From contig NZ_JBIWXY010000001.1 in assembly GCF_044751345.1 (NCBI RefSeq), positions 868,001 through 932,000 of the forward strand: DNA of 64,000 nucleotides, in the 5' to 3' direction. The notes beneath the pieces were generated by a model. The model was not told the origin of the DNA and made no database searches. It saw nothing but the letters and a program-made list of their open reading frames with translations. Shown here in pieces: positions 1-7,573 of this stretch (positions are counted from its first letter, which is position 1; each line of letters opens with the position of its first letter). The position numbers and the translations under genes are program-made. The stretch comes from Methylobacillus methanolivorans (lineage in GTDB: Bacteria; Pseudomonadota; Gammaproteobacteria; Burkholderiales; Methylophilaceae).

Positions 1-32
1 GGCCCGCTGTTGAAATCAGCAGTAATACCAGC

Positions 33-527
33 TCAAACGAGATTGATTCTGGCATTACCTTGTAAATCCAGTGGCATAGGCAGCATCGGCCCATAGCCAG
101 GAATATTCAGGATGGGGATCACCGGATTATTGTTGTAATTGGGGTACACCACCCTCACGGTCAGGCTGCTCCCAACCACATCCACCACCACCTTGCTATT
201 GCCTGCCCCCAGCACATGCTCACGCACGCCTTGTGGCAACCAGGTCAATGCATTACCGACGGTATGCCTCACCCGCGAGGCAATGCCTTCGCTGGCATAT
301 TGAGCGCTACTGCCATACGCCATGGGATCTACCGCAATGGCAGCGCGTGCACCTTCTGAAGCGGCAAACACAAAAGACGACTGCAACAAGAATAAAATGG
401 CATAAGTCACCAACGCGTAGAACAAAGTGAAAAACAACATAAACAGCATGGCAAACTCAATGGCCGCAGCACCTGATTGCCTGCGCCTGGATGACGATTT
501 TCTTGAAATGCGTGTTATAGATGCCAT
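33..527 (-). CDS. TadE-like pilus assembly protein
   Basis: Predicted pseudopilin-like protein of the Flp/Tad pilus system, 164 aa. A basic, serine-rich N-terminus is followed by the TadE signature GAAAIEFAML and a hydrophobic segment (about residues 18-45), consistent with an inner-membrane anchor with a periplasmic tail. The ATG at 527 is preceded by a GGGGGA ribosome site; an upstream in-frame extension to 746 would lie inside the prepilin peptidase gene and is disregarded. It overlaps the 3' end of the peptidase gene by 13 bp, so the two are probably translationally coupled. The acidic residue right after the Ala-rich stretch is typical of prepilin peptidase substrates. Role inferred from family and neighbours. 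Confidence 0.8.
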   Translation of the reverse strand: MASITRISRKSSSRRRQSGAAAIEFAMLFMLFFTLFYALVTYAILFLLQSSFVFAASEGARAAIAVDPMAYGSSAQYASEGIASRVRHTVGNALTWLPQGVREHVLGAGNSKVVVDVVGSSLTVRVVYPNYNNNPVIPILNIPGYGPMLPMPLDLQGNARINLV

Positions 528-1009
528 GATTCCATCCCCCATATTTCCGGAAACAGGATGACAACGCCCATTGCCAAGGCCAATGCGGCACCAAATGGAA
601 TATACCGCCGCTTGTTGCTTTCCCTGCTCACCGATACCCAACCAGAAGTCACCAGCTGCGGCTTCAATTGCCACCAAATCATCAAGCCTGCCAGCACGCC
701 GAGCGAAGCCAACACAAAACTCGCCACGACCACCTTCACTCCACAAAGCACTGCAATCGCAGCCAACAATTTGACATCCCCACCACCCAGTGTTTTAGTG
801 GCATATCCGGGAATTGTCAGAAGAAAAGAAACGGCCAAGCCCCAAAAGGCAGAGGAGATGGGTTGGCCGTAGTAGAAAACTTGCCCAGTAATCAACAGAT
901 AACTGAAACCGAATAACAATGCTCCCAAGCTGAGTAGATTGGGAATTTTGCGATGGGCCAGATCAAAAAACACCATTAATCCAGCCCAAATACAAAACAT
1001 CAGCTCCAT
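515..1009 (-). CDS. A24-family prepilin peptidase (CpaA/TadV type)
   Basis: Small integral-membrane aspartic peptidase, 164 aa, that cleaves the leader of Flp-type pilins. Both catalytic aspartates of the A24 family are visible: D16 in FFDLAHRKIPN and D78 in GGGDVKLLAA. The remainder is a series of hydrophobic helices, and the size is normal for the short CpaA/TadV branch that lacks the methyltransferase domain of PilD. It lies 7 bp downstream of the Flp pilin gene and overlaps the TadE-like gene, so the three form one minus-strand unit and the pilin is the likely substrate. Confidence 0.9.
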   Translation of the reverse strand: MELMFCIWAGLMVFFDLAHRKIPNLLSLGALLFGFSYLLITGQVFYYGQPISSAFWGLAVSFLLTIPGYATKTLGGGDVKLLAAIAVLCGVKVVVASFVLASLGVLAGLMIWWQLKPQLVTSGWVSVSRESNKRRYIPFGAALALAMGVVILFPEIWGMESWHL

Positions 1010-1016
1010 AAAACTT

Positions 1017-1208
1017 TTAAGCCGTACCTGTTCCAGTCAATGCATTTTGTATGTTAGTAAATACGGCCGTAATAGCAGTACGCATTCCAGGCATGAGTGT
1101 GACCAAAACCAACGCCACCATCGCAACAATCAAGGCATATTCAATTGCACTCGCCCCCTCTTCATCCTGGTACAGATTCACCAGCCACTGCTTCATCATT
1201 GCAAACAT
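1017..1208 (-). CDS. flp: Flp/Fap-type pilin
   Basis: Type IVb major pilin, 63 aa. It has the short leader and processing motif EEGASAIEYALI, with cleavage expected after the glycine and a following hydrophobic helix for pilus packing. ATG at 1208 is preceded by AAAGGAGA at normal spacing. It is the first gene of the minus-strand set flp - prepilin peptidase - tadE-like. The rest of a Tad secretion machine (TadA ATPase, TadB/C, RcpA secretin) is not in this window and may lie beyond the left edge. Confidence 0.9.
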   Translation of the reverse strand: MFAMMKQWLVNLYQDEEGASAIEYALIVAMVALVLVTLMPGMRTAITAVFTNIQNALTGTGTA

Positions 1209-1269
1209 GTCTATCTCCTTTAGCTACTTAGTCAATTCATGCTGGGTATTTTGCATAACTCTGAAACAC

Positions 1270-1298
1270 AGCATACACATTTTGATAAATACAGTAAA
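1270..1298 (-). promoter_or_regulatory. Possible sigma70 promoter of flp
   Basis: On the minus strand TTTACT (1293-1298) and TATGCT (1270-1275) are separated by 17 bp. Each box matches 4 of 6 consensus bases, and the pair lies about 60 bp upstream of the flp start in AT-rich sequence. No other pair in the gap between the pcd terminator and flp looked better. Confidence 0.3.
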
Positions 1299-1363
1299 TA
1301 TGAAAAATATGATAATTACAAAATATCTATCGACAGCAACATTCATTTCTTTAAGGAAGATAT

Positions 1364-1399
1364 AAAAAAACGGCCAGGATTCATCATCCTGGCCGTTTT
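1364..1399 (-). terminator. Rho-independent terminator of the cofactor operon
   Basis: Perfect 10-bp stem CGGCCAGGAT / ATCCTGGCCG (1371-1380 and 1386-1395) with a 5-nt loop. On the minus strand it is followed by seven T residues. It lies 24 bp after the stop of the pterin dehydratase gene and isolates that operon from flp. Confidence 0.92.
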
Positions 1400-1423
1400 G
1401 GTATGCAAGCAAGTCGCTAGCGA

Positions 1424-1798
1424 CTAATCGTATTTGATATATTTGAAGCGCGCATCCTCATTGGGCGTGCCTTCCAGAGCGCCTTGCTCCTTGGCAGGTT
1501 GCCACTGAATAACAGACTCTATCTTGTGCGCCAGCTCCCAATCCTTATCGGTAATGCCCTTGGCTGTATGCGTAGAAAGCTTGACGATGACGAAAGCATA
1601 AGAAACTGTAAGATCGGGATGGTGCCAGGCAGCTTCGGCAAGATGTCCCACCGTATTCACCACCATCAGCGTCGCTTTCCAGCCACTGGTTTTGTATTTG
1701 CGGCGAATCCAGCCGTCTTCGTAATACCAGTGCGGCAACTCTTTTTCTAGCCTAGCCTGGATTTCCGCTTCACTATAGGTACGCTCAGCTTCACTCAT
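1424..1798 (-). CDS. Pterin-4a-carbinolamine dehydratase
   Basis: PCD/DCoH family protein, 124 aa, which dehydrates 4a-hydroxytetrahydropterins. The family signature is clear: HLAEAAWHHPDLTV (H59, H60, P61, D62) and STHTAKGITDKDWELA (H77), giving the usual active-site histidines. It is the last gene of a minus-strand run with a kinase-fold protein, PabB and other genes characteristic of H4MPT-dependent methylotrophs. No aromatic amino-acid hydroxylase is adjacent, so a role in pterin cofactor synthesis or repair (the gene called pcd in methylotroph C1 islands) is more likely than phenylalanine catabolism. The exact substrate is inference. Confidence 0.88.
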   Translation of the reverse strand: MSEAERTYSEAEIQARLEKELPHWYYEDGWIRRKYKTSGWKATLMVVNTVGHLAEAAWHHPDLTVSYAFVIVKLSTHTAKGITDKDWELAHKIESVIQWQPAKEQGALEGTPNEDARFKYIKYD

Positions 1799-1810
1799 CG
1801 CATCTCTCCT

Positions 1811-2440
1811 TTAGTTCCAGGCACATCGAACTGGCAAACCTACCCTTTCCAGTTCTGCCTCGCTAAAGCCATCATTGAATGCCACGCAATCCTGCCGCCC
1901 AACCACCCAGGTGTTGAATGCCTGGCCAGCAATATGATCACCAAAGGCACTATCGACAAAACCTTCCTTCGTGAGTTTTTCAAGAGACACTTGCTGATCA
2001 GCATCAGGGCGTGAAGATTTCACCAGAATCAGGTGCTCGGCATTGAGCTTGGCAGCCAAGTAGGCAGCCAGGCTATCAGAGGTAATGCCCCAATTCATGG
2101 GAATGCTTTCATCGGCGCAGATCATGTCGCTCGGCAGCCAGACAATGCCACGGTGCTGCCAGCCGCGCTCGGCGATTTCCAGCTCACTTTTGGCTGTCAC
2201 CAAACGTGGGCTAAGCCCCGTCATCAGCACACCATATTGATCCATGGCCATCACTGCCATGCGGTGTGCGGTCGCATCATCAATACCACTGCTGATCTGC
2301 GCATCTCGCACTGCATCGGCAAAGATACCGCCGCCAGGCACGATCAGCACCTTGCCATCGCCATGGCGCGCGACAATATCCAGCCAGAGATTAAGCTCAG
2401 ATGAGCCGAGAAGACTACCTCCCAGTTTAATTACCCACAT
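1811..2440 (-). CDS. Amino-acid-kinase-fold protein (MfnE-like)
   Basis: Small kinase of the amino-acid kinase (aspartokinase/UMP kinase) superfamily, 209 aa from the ATG at 2440. Visible motifs are the N-terminal IKLGGSLLGS phosphate loop, IVPGGGIFADAV and ITSDSLAAYLAAKL. Archaeal MfnE, which phosphorylates aminomethyl-furanmethanol phosphate in methanofuran synthesis, has this fold and length; methylotroph C1 islands carry a homologue. ATG at 2440 is chosen over the GTG at 2449 because GGGGTGA sits 6 nt upstream of it and the strand-1 motif then begins directly. It overlaps pabB by 14 bp. The substrate in bacteria is inferred from archaeal chemistry. Confidence 0.78.
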   Translation of the reverse strand: MWVIKLGGSLLGSSELNLWLDIVARHGDGKVLIVPGGGIFADAVRDAQISSGIDDATAHRMAVMAMDQYGVLMTGLSPRLVTAKSELEIAERGWQHRGIVWLPSDMICADESIPMNWGITSDSLAAYLAAKLNAEHLILVKSSRPDADQQVSLEKLTKEGFVDSAFGDHIAGQAFNTWVVGRQDCVAFNDGFSEAELERVGLPVRCAWN

Positions 2441-3812
2441 CTTGGTCACCCCGAAAATGTTCGACGAGTTTTAGCATGGTTGATGCCTTATCCCAGGTTT
2501 CACGATACTCTTTATCGCCTTCCGAATCCGCTACGATACCACCTCCAGCCCAGAAACGGATTTCGCCATGCGAATAAACGGCAGTGCGGATGGCAATATT
2601 GGTATCCATATTGCCATCAAAACCGATATAGCCGATGGCACCGCAGTAGATGCCTCGACGATGTGGCTCCAGCTCTTCAATGATTTCCATCGCCCTTAGC
2701 TTGGGCGCACCTGTGATAGAGCCACCGGGGAAAGCACCACGCAGCAAGTCAACCGCTTCGTATTGCTCAGCCAGCTTGCCTGTCACTGTGCTGACCAGAT
2801 GATGGACATTGGCATAGCTCTCCAGCGCGAACAGCCGATCAGCCCGCACCGAGCCTGTCGCACAGCTCTTGCCTATATCGTTGCGCAGCAAATCGACGAT
2901 CATCAAGTTTTCTGCTCTATCCTTCAGGCTACTCTGCAAGTCTGCCGCCTGGCGGGCATCTTCATCCGCATTGCTCGAGCGTGGTCGCGTACCCTTGATT
3001 GGACGGGTTTCAACATGGCGACCACTGACCTGAAGAAAGCGCTCCGGGGAATCTGACAGCACCTGTACCCCTGGCAGGTTCATGAAAGCCATGAATGGTG
3101 CCGGACCTATTTCACGCAGATATTGATATGCTTGCCATGCATCGCCCTCTGCCGCAGCACTAAAGCGCTGCGCCAGGTTCACCTGATAGCAATCGCCTTC
3201 ATGGATATAGCGCTGAATGCGTTCAAATGCTTGCTGATAAGTCGCCACATCAAGATTGGAACTGACAGGCGAATTAATCGAAAAAGCAGTAGTCGCTTGC
3301 TTAGCAGCATGTGTGAATAATGCACACAATGCTTCCCACTCGGCCTTGCGTGCTTCAGTGATGGCACAAGACACCAACCAGGTTTGCTGTTGACGGTGAT
3401 CAACAATAACTGCCCAATCATAAATACCAACCATCAACTCGGGAATACGTTCACCATCGTGGGCCTGGGCAGGCAAGGATTCAATATTACGTGCCAGGTC
3501 GTAACCAAAGTATCCGACAGCACCACCGGTGAAAGGCAAATCTGACGCTAAGCGAGGGTATTGCTGTAAGGCCTGTTTCAATAGCAAGAAAGTATCTAGG
3601 TCCGACTCCCGCACGCCCTCTTGGTCATGTATTTCAGTAACACCATCGCGTGTCGTCAACGTCATGACAGGATCAGCCACCATGATGTCATAGTGCCCAT
3701 GCTCATTGCCGGGACGCCCACTATCCAGATAAATTGCCCAAGGTCGCTGGGCGATTTTGGCAAACAACATGGAACTATCTGCGTGATATGGCAGTTCTCG
3801 TCTGAGCATCAT
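2427..3812 (-). CDS. pabB: Aminodeoxychorismate synthase component I
   Basis: PabB, 461 aa, converts chorismate with ammonia to 4-amino-4-deoxychorismate for p-aminobenzoate. The PIKGTRPR motif (271-278, K273) distinguishes PabB from anthranilate synthase TrpE. The C-terminal chorismate-binding core (SDSPERFL, DRAENLMIVDLLRNDIG, GAFPGGSITGAPKLRAMEII) is complete, and an N-terminal Anth_synt_I-like domain precedes it. It overlaps the hydantoinase-like gene by 4 bp (ATGA) and the kinase gene by 14 bp. p-Aminobenzoate is a precursor of both folate and H4MPT, so its place in a C1-cofactor operon makes sense; the genes for the other folate steps are elsewhere. Confidence 0.93.
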   Translation of the reverse strand: MMLRRELPYHADSSMLFAKIAQRPWAIYLDSGRPGNEHGHYDIMVADPVMTLTTRDGVTEIHDQEGVRESDLDTFLLLKQALQQYPRLASDLPFTGGAVGYFGYDLARNIESLPAQAHDGERIPELMVGIYDWAVIVDHRQQQTWLVSCAITEARKAEWEALCALFTHAAKQATTAFSINSPVSSNLDVATYQQAFERIQRYIHEGDCYQVNLAQRFSAAAEGDAWQAYQYLREIGPAPFMAFMNLPGVQVLSDSPERFLQVSGRHVETRPIKGTRPRSSNADEDARQAADLQSSLKDRAENLMIVDLLRNDIGKSCATGSVRADRLFALESYANVHHLVSTVTGKLAEQYEAVDLLRGAFPGGSITGAPKLRAMEIIEELEPHRRGIYCGAIGYIGFDGNMDTNIAIRTAVYSHGEIRFWAGGGIVADSEGDKEYRETWDKASTMLKLVEHFRGDQDVGN

Positions 3813-4882
3813 GCCTCCCCAGCAGTCGCAGGAATACCCAGGTTAGCCACCGCATAAGCAGGCAAGCAGACCCCGGCCCAGTTTCTTACTTGATCAGACT
3901 CGGCCTTGATCAATGAACTCGCCGCAATAAACTCATGGCCCAATTGCTGAGCCAGTTCGCGCACCAGGAAAGTACCAGCACCTGCACCTATAAATGGTGT
4001 GCCTGGCCGAATCAGGTTGCGTGAAAGATTGCGCAAAGTCGCATGGCGCAGCAAATCCAGTTGCTGCTGCTTGAATGCCTGCGCCAGATGAACCCAGGCA
4101 GCCCTGTCGGCATCACCAGCGTCCCATCCCACCATGCGTGCCAAACGCCTACTAGTCTCTTCCACACTTTTTCCTGCACCATCGGCAGTTGCAGCCATAT
4201 CTTCCTGCGGGTCAAGTTCCCCCAGCAAGCGGTAGACATCGGCAGTGGTGGCAAAATGTTCTGCCGCAAGGTTGTGCCATTGCCCAGCAAAGGGAATGCG
4301 AGAAGCCAATGCCATGAGTGAGGTACGAATCACGCCGGTATAAACCAACTCCTCCTGCTGCATACGTTCAGCATCTGTTTTACCGAGGTTGGCAGGTTGC
4401 GCATCCTGCAACAAGACAAAATCAGCTGTGGTGCTACCAATATCAATAAACAGGCCCTGCTTCAACTTTTGGGCAACAAAGGCCGCACTAGCCAGCCAAT
4501 TGGCTGATGCAATGGCATGGCTGTGAGCCTGCACCTGCGTCAACGGGACGAATCCATCAGCACCGGCAAAAAACCATACTTCGCCACTCAACTTGGCATG
4601 CACACATGTAGCGATCTGCCATACACCCGTTGGGCGATCAGGGAAAATATCGGCCAGCTCACCAGTCATGGTCACGCTATGGCGTACACCCGGCGGTACA
4701 TTCAACTGTGCAAGTGCTGCATCCAGCGCCGCATCCAGCTGCTCAAGCCCTTGCCATAACGGGCAAGGCACCTGTACTACCTTGACGGCAACACCATCTG
4801 CGCGCACTAATGCCGCTTTCAGGTTGGCACCACCTATGTCCCAACCAAGATATTGTTGGGCTGACGGGGTTGTTTCAGTCAT
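3809..4882 (-). CDS. Hydantoinase/oxoprolinase-like H4MPT-pathway protein (MfnF-like)
   Basis: 357-aa protein of the ASKHA (actin/hexokinase-like) ATPase fold with two phosphate motifs, GWDIGGANLK (D15) and FIDIGSTTADF (147-155), and GAGAGTFLV near the C-terminus. It belongs to the family described as 'H4MPT-linked C1 transfer pathway protein', related to hydantoinase/oxoprolinase. The archaeal relative MfnF joins tyramine-glutamate to the furan unit during methanofuran synthesis, so a similar condensation here is plausible. Its stop overlaps the pabB start (ATGA) and its start overlaps the upstream ATP-grasp gene by 8 bp. The function is inferred from family plus context. Confidence 0.75.
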   Translation of the reverse strand: MTETTPSAQQYLGWDIGGANLKAALVRADGVAVKVVQVPCPLWQGLEQLDAALDAALAQLNVPPGVRHSVTMTGELADIFPDRPTGVWQIATCVHAKLSGEVWFFAGADGFVPLTQVQAHSHAIASANWLASAAFVAQKLKQGLFIDIGSTTADFVLLQDAQPANLGKTDAERMQQEELVYTGVIRTSLMALASRIPFAGQWHNLAAEHFATTADVYRLLGELDPQEDMAATADGAGKSVEETSRRLARMVGWDAGDADRAAWVHLAQAFKQQQLDLLRHATLRNLSRNLIRPGTPFIGAGAGTFLVRELAQQLGHEFIAASSLIKAESDQVRNWAGVCLPAYAVANLGIPATAGEA

Positions 4883-5861
4883 TCAGATTGATTTCAATTC
4901 GGTTGCGCTGCAACTCAGCGGGCAGCGTGAAGTCTGCATTATAAAGCAAGTCCAGCAACAGCCGCGCCGGGTTATAGGCCATTGCCGCTTGCAATCCGGC
5001 AAAAGAAGTCGTCAGGCGAGGATTTACCTCCAGCACATGCAATCGACCATCAAGACCAACGATCAAATCTACCCCGACATAACCAAACAATCCAGGAATA
5101 GCCGCAGCAACCTGCCGCGCTACCTGTTCAAAGCCTTGCCACTGCTCAACCAAGCCATTGACGACACCACCACGGTACGCAATCTCGCCTTGGTCAAACT
5201 CAACGATCTGTTGATTGCACGCCAGCAGCCATGCTTTGCCGTCGCGACAAAGCATGGTGAGGCTAGCTGCTTGCCCTTCCACATAAGGCTGAATGATGTA
5301 ATCCGCTGGCATATCACTTAACCAGCACTCTAACGCAGCAACCTCATGAAAATAACGTGCGCCATCACAACTCACGCCATCGTCAGGCTTAACCACCCAG
5401 CCTTGCGGCGCTGCGGGGTAAGCTGGTGCACGTGTTGTTTCCACTACAGCTACACCAGCCCGATGCAGGTGTTGGAAGGTTTGCCACTTGCTGCTGGCCA
5501 CTTCAACTGCTGATGAAGTACTGGAAAGCAACATTTTCCCAGATGACTCCACCAGCGCCGTCATCTGCAATAACACGCCAGCACTTTCCGGGGCGACCAA
5601 CCATACGAGATCGACCTCTGCCATGAGTAATGCCCACTCCTGCCAAGGCAAATCATCGCCCTGCAATACATGGCAAGAATCTACATGCCCTGGAGATGGC
5701 ACACGGTCATCATGTGTCGTGAATATTCGCATCCCAGAAATGCAGCGCATGGCATCCAGCATCGCATCCCGCATCAGGACAGCCTCTTTCACCAACATTG
5801 GGGGAATAGGCTCACGGTATAATCCCCCTGCCGTCAGGTATTCACAGACCAGAATACGCAT
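4875..5861 (-). CDS. ATP-grasp ligase (MfnD-like)
   Basis: 328-aa ATP-grasp enzyme. The nucleotide-binding lysine is in VVKPDDGVSCDG (K158) and the metal-binding motif is HVLEVNPRLTTSF (E278, N280, P281, R282). It resembles the archaeal tyramine-glutamate ligase MfnD, including the Cys-Asp-Gly after the loop. It is the first gene of the overlapping five-gene cofactor operon on the minus strand. Together with the MfnF-like and MfnE-like proteins it suggests a methylofuran-type cofactor pathway feeding the Fhc complex encoded 11 kb away. The amino acid added is not deducible from sequence. Its promoter must overlap the 37-bp divergent gap to the HisA-like gene. Confidence 0.75.
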   Translation of the reverse strand: MRILVCEYLTAGGLYREPIPPMLVKEAVLMRDAMLDAMRCISGMRIFTTHDDRVPSPGHVDSCHVLQGDDLPWQEWALLMAEVDLVWLVAPESAGVLLQMTALVESSGKMLLSSTSSAVEVASSKWQTFQHLHRAGVAVVETTRAPAYPAAPQGWVVKPDDGVSCDGARYFHEVAALECWLSDMPADYIIQPYVEGQAASLTMLCRDGKAWLLACNQQIVEFDQGEIAYRGGVVNGLVEQWQGFEQVARQVAAAIPGLFGYVGVDLIVGLDGRLHVLEVNPRLTTSFAGLQAAMAYNPARLLLDLLYNADFTLPAELQRNRIEINLND

Positions 5862-5898
5862 AGAAGCCGGTAATCGTGTTGAGTAACAAGGAGTATTT

Positions 5899-6603
5899 GT
5901 GCAAGTTATACCTGTGGTTGATCTGATGAATGGCGTCGTCGTGCACGCCCGTAAAGGCGATCGTGCACATTATCAGCCAATTGTATCCAGCCTGTGCCAG
6001 GGCAGTACAGCCGCAGATATTGTGCATACCCTGCTTGGATTATACCCATTCCCCAGCCTCTACATTGCTGATCTGGATGCCATACAACAGCGTGGACATC
6101 ATCGCCCGCTCGTTGACGCTTTACTGGCTGCGCACCCGCGCCTGGAAATATGGATTGACGCCGGGCTTCACTCAATGACAGCTATCGAACTCTGGCAACA
6201 TGAACGCCTCCGCCCGGTATTGGGGAGCGAAAGTATTCCTGACATCAACACGTGGCACCAACTTTCGCAGGCCTGTGCGAACCGCCATATCCTGTCACTA
6301 GACTTTACCTTCGCTGGCTACCAAGGCCCGGTAGAGTTGCTAGATAATGCTAGCTTATGGCCTCCAGAAGTCATCATCATGAGCCTGCCGCAAGTGGGCA
6401 GCAATCATGGTCCGGATATTGATCGATTAAAAGAATTGCGCGCCCGCACTCCCAATCACCAACTTTATGCTGCTGGCGGTACTCGCCACCTAGCCGATCT
6501 AAAATTGCTGAATCAATTAGGTATAAAAGGCAGCCTCGTTGCCAGTGCTCTGCATCAAGGGAGTTTAGATGCGGCAAGCTTGCATTCACTGGGCGGCATA
6601 TAA
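5899..6603 (+). CDS. HisA-like TIM-barrel protein of the C1 island
   Basis: 234-aa protein of the HisA/HisF fold. It keeps D8 in MQVIPVVDLMNG and an aspartate at 135 in ILSLDFTFAG, the positions of the two catalytic aspartates of HisA, and the C-terminal phosphate motif YAAGGTRHLADL. Overall similarity to true HisA is weak, and it stands alone with no other his genes nearby; archaeal methanogens have comparable HisA-related proteins. GTG at 5899 is preceded by AAGGAG (5888-5893). It is divergent from the five-gene cofactor operon. It is probably a cofactor-synthesis enzyme acting on a phosphorylated sugar or pterin intermediate, but the reaction is unknown. Confidence 0.72.
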   Translation: MQVIPVVDLMNGVVVHARKGDRAHYQPIVSSLCQGSTAADIVHTLLGLYPFPSLYIADLDAIQQRGHHRPLVDALLAAHPRLEIWIDAGLHSMTAIELWQHERLRPVLGSESIPDINTWHQLSQACANRHILSLDFTFAGYQGPVELLDNASLWPPEVIIMSLPQVGSNHGPDIDRLKELRARTPNHQLYAAGGTRHLADLKLLNQLGIKGSLVASALHQGSLDAASLHSLGGI

Positions 6604-6606
6604 AAC

Positions 6607-6638
6607 AAAAAGCCCTGATAGCAATATCAGGGCTTTTT
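6607..6638. terminator. Bidirectional terminator between the HisA-like gene and fae
   Basis: Stem AAAAGCCCTGATA / TATCAGGGCTTTT with loop GCAA, flanked by A residues on the left and six T residues on the right, so it can end transcripts from both sides. It begins a few bases after the HisA-like stop. Confidence 0.93.
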
Positions 6639-6688
6639 TCTTGTGTCCGGCATCATGATGGCGATACCGGATCTCCCAATCTAAATGA

Positions 6689-7225
6689 TTACTTAGCTTG
6701 GAATGGGTGAGCAGATTCCTTGTAGCTCTTCAGTACATCAGCTACCTTAGGCTCACGTGCAACAGCGTTCTTGATCGCTTGCTTAGTTGCTTGGTAGTTC
6801 CACTCTTGGATACGCTCATCGATGTCAGCACGGCTGTCGATAAATACGCCTACGGAGATGAATACGTCATCAGCTTCTTCTTGTGGGATGGTGCCATCAG
6901 CAACACAATCCATCACAGCCATCGCGATACCGCGTTGTGCTGGGCCAAACATCTGAACAGCTTGCTTACCGTTCTTGATGGTCACTTTGTTGAACATCAC
7001 AGTAGCAGGCTTCACCATCAGGTTAGGGGCCACAATAGCCAACAGGCCATTCACGCCTTCCTTCTGATCGGTCAGGGTACGGCAGAATGCGTCTTCTGCA
7101 GCGCTACCGCGTGGGCCAATAATCAGATCGATGTGAGCTACGTTCAGCAGGTCGAGGCCGCTGCCGTCAGGACGGTTGTCAATAACAAGAGCTTCACCTA
7201 CTAAAACGCGATCAATAACTGCCAT
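6689..7225 (-). CDS. fae: Formaldehyde-activating enzyme
   Basis: Fae condenses formaldehyde with H4MPT to give methylene-H4MPT in the cytoplasm, the entry to the H4MPT oxidation route. The 178-aa protein has the family core VAHIDLIIGPRGS (H31 corresponds to the catalytic His of Methylobacterium Fae), TVMFNKVTIKNGKQAVQMFGPAQRG and an HPF C-terminus. A loop NRPDGSGLDLL before the histidine makes it slightly longer than the about 170-aa enzyme. ATG at 7225 has GGAGA 5 nt upstream; the in-frame extension to 7267 lacks a ribosome site. Codon use is strongly biased, as expected for an abundant enzyme. The gene is monocistronic between its own promoter and the shared terminator. Confidence 0.95.
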   Translation of the reverse strand: MAVIDRVLVGEALVIDNRPDGSGLDLLNVAHIDLIIGPRGSAAEDAFCRTLTDQKEGVNGLLAIVAPNLMVKPATVMFNKVTIKNGKQAVQMFGPAQRGIAMAVMDCVADGTIPQEEADDVFISVGVFIDSRADIDERIQEWNYQATKQAIKNAVAREPKVADVLKSYKESAHPFQAK

Positions 7226-7334
7226 TTCATTCTCCAATATAAAGTTTCCGTAGAAACACGTCGACATTGCTGGGTTAGCTATGCCATCTAACTGCCTTAC
7301 GTCTGTTTAACGTCAAGCCTGAAAATTTGCAAAT

Positions 7335-7364
7335 ATTATACATAGTTTATGAAAACTATGTGAA
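7335..7364 (-). promoter_or_regulatory. fae promoter with palindrome in the spacer
   Basis: On the minus strand TTCACA (7359-7364, 5 of 6) and a perfect TATAAT (7335-7340) are 18 bp apart, giving a leader of about 100 nt before the fae ATG. The spacer is almost entirely occupied by the inverted repeat ACATAGTTT-ATGA-AAACTATGT (7340-7361). A regulator bound there would block or remodel RNA polymerase binding. The remainder of the 348-bp gap between fae and hxlB (7365-7520) holds no ORF or clear signal. Confidence 0.7.
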
Positions 7365-7520
7365 TTCGCACAATAATAATTTGCTTCCATACAAATTCAA
7401 CAACGACCTCCACCCCGCCGCACCGGCACAACTGCAATTCCGACGATGATAAAAAGGTAACGGCGAGTTAGTGTAATACTTTAAAAATAAGTTCACACAG
7501 GATTGAAAAATAAACAACAA

Positions 7521-7554
7521 AAAACCCGGAGGCCTCACGGCACATCCGGGTTTT
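7521..7554 (-). terminator. Terminator of hxlB
   Basis: Ten-bp stem AAAACCCGGA / TCCGGGTTTT with a 14-nt loop that can form a small inner stem (GCC/GGC). On the minus strand it is followed by T residues. It lies 20 bp after the hxlB stop. Confidence 0.9.
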
Positions 7555-7573
7555 CATTCCCCAAGAGTGAAGA

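Noticed and set aside
528..746. 73-codon N-terminal extension of the TadE-like protein
   Set aside because: It lies within the prepilin peptidase gene; ATG 527 has a clear ribosome site and precedes the basic leader.
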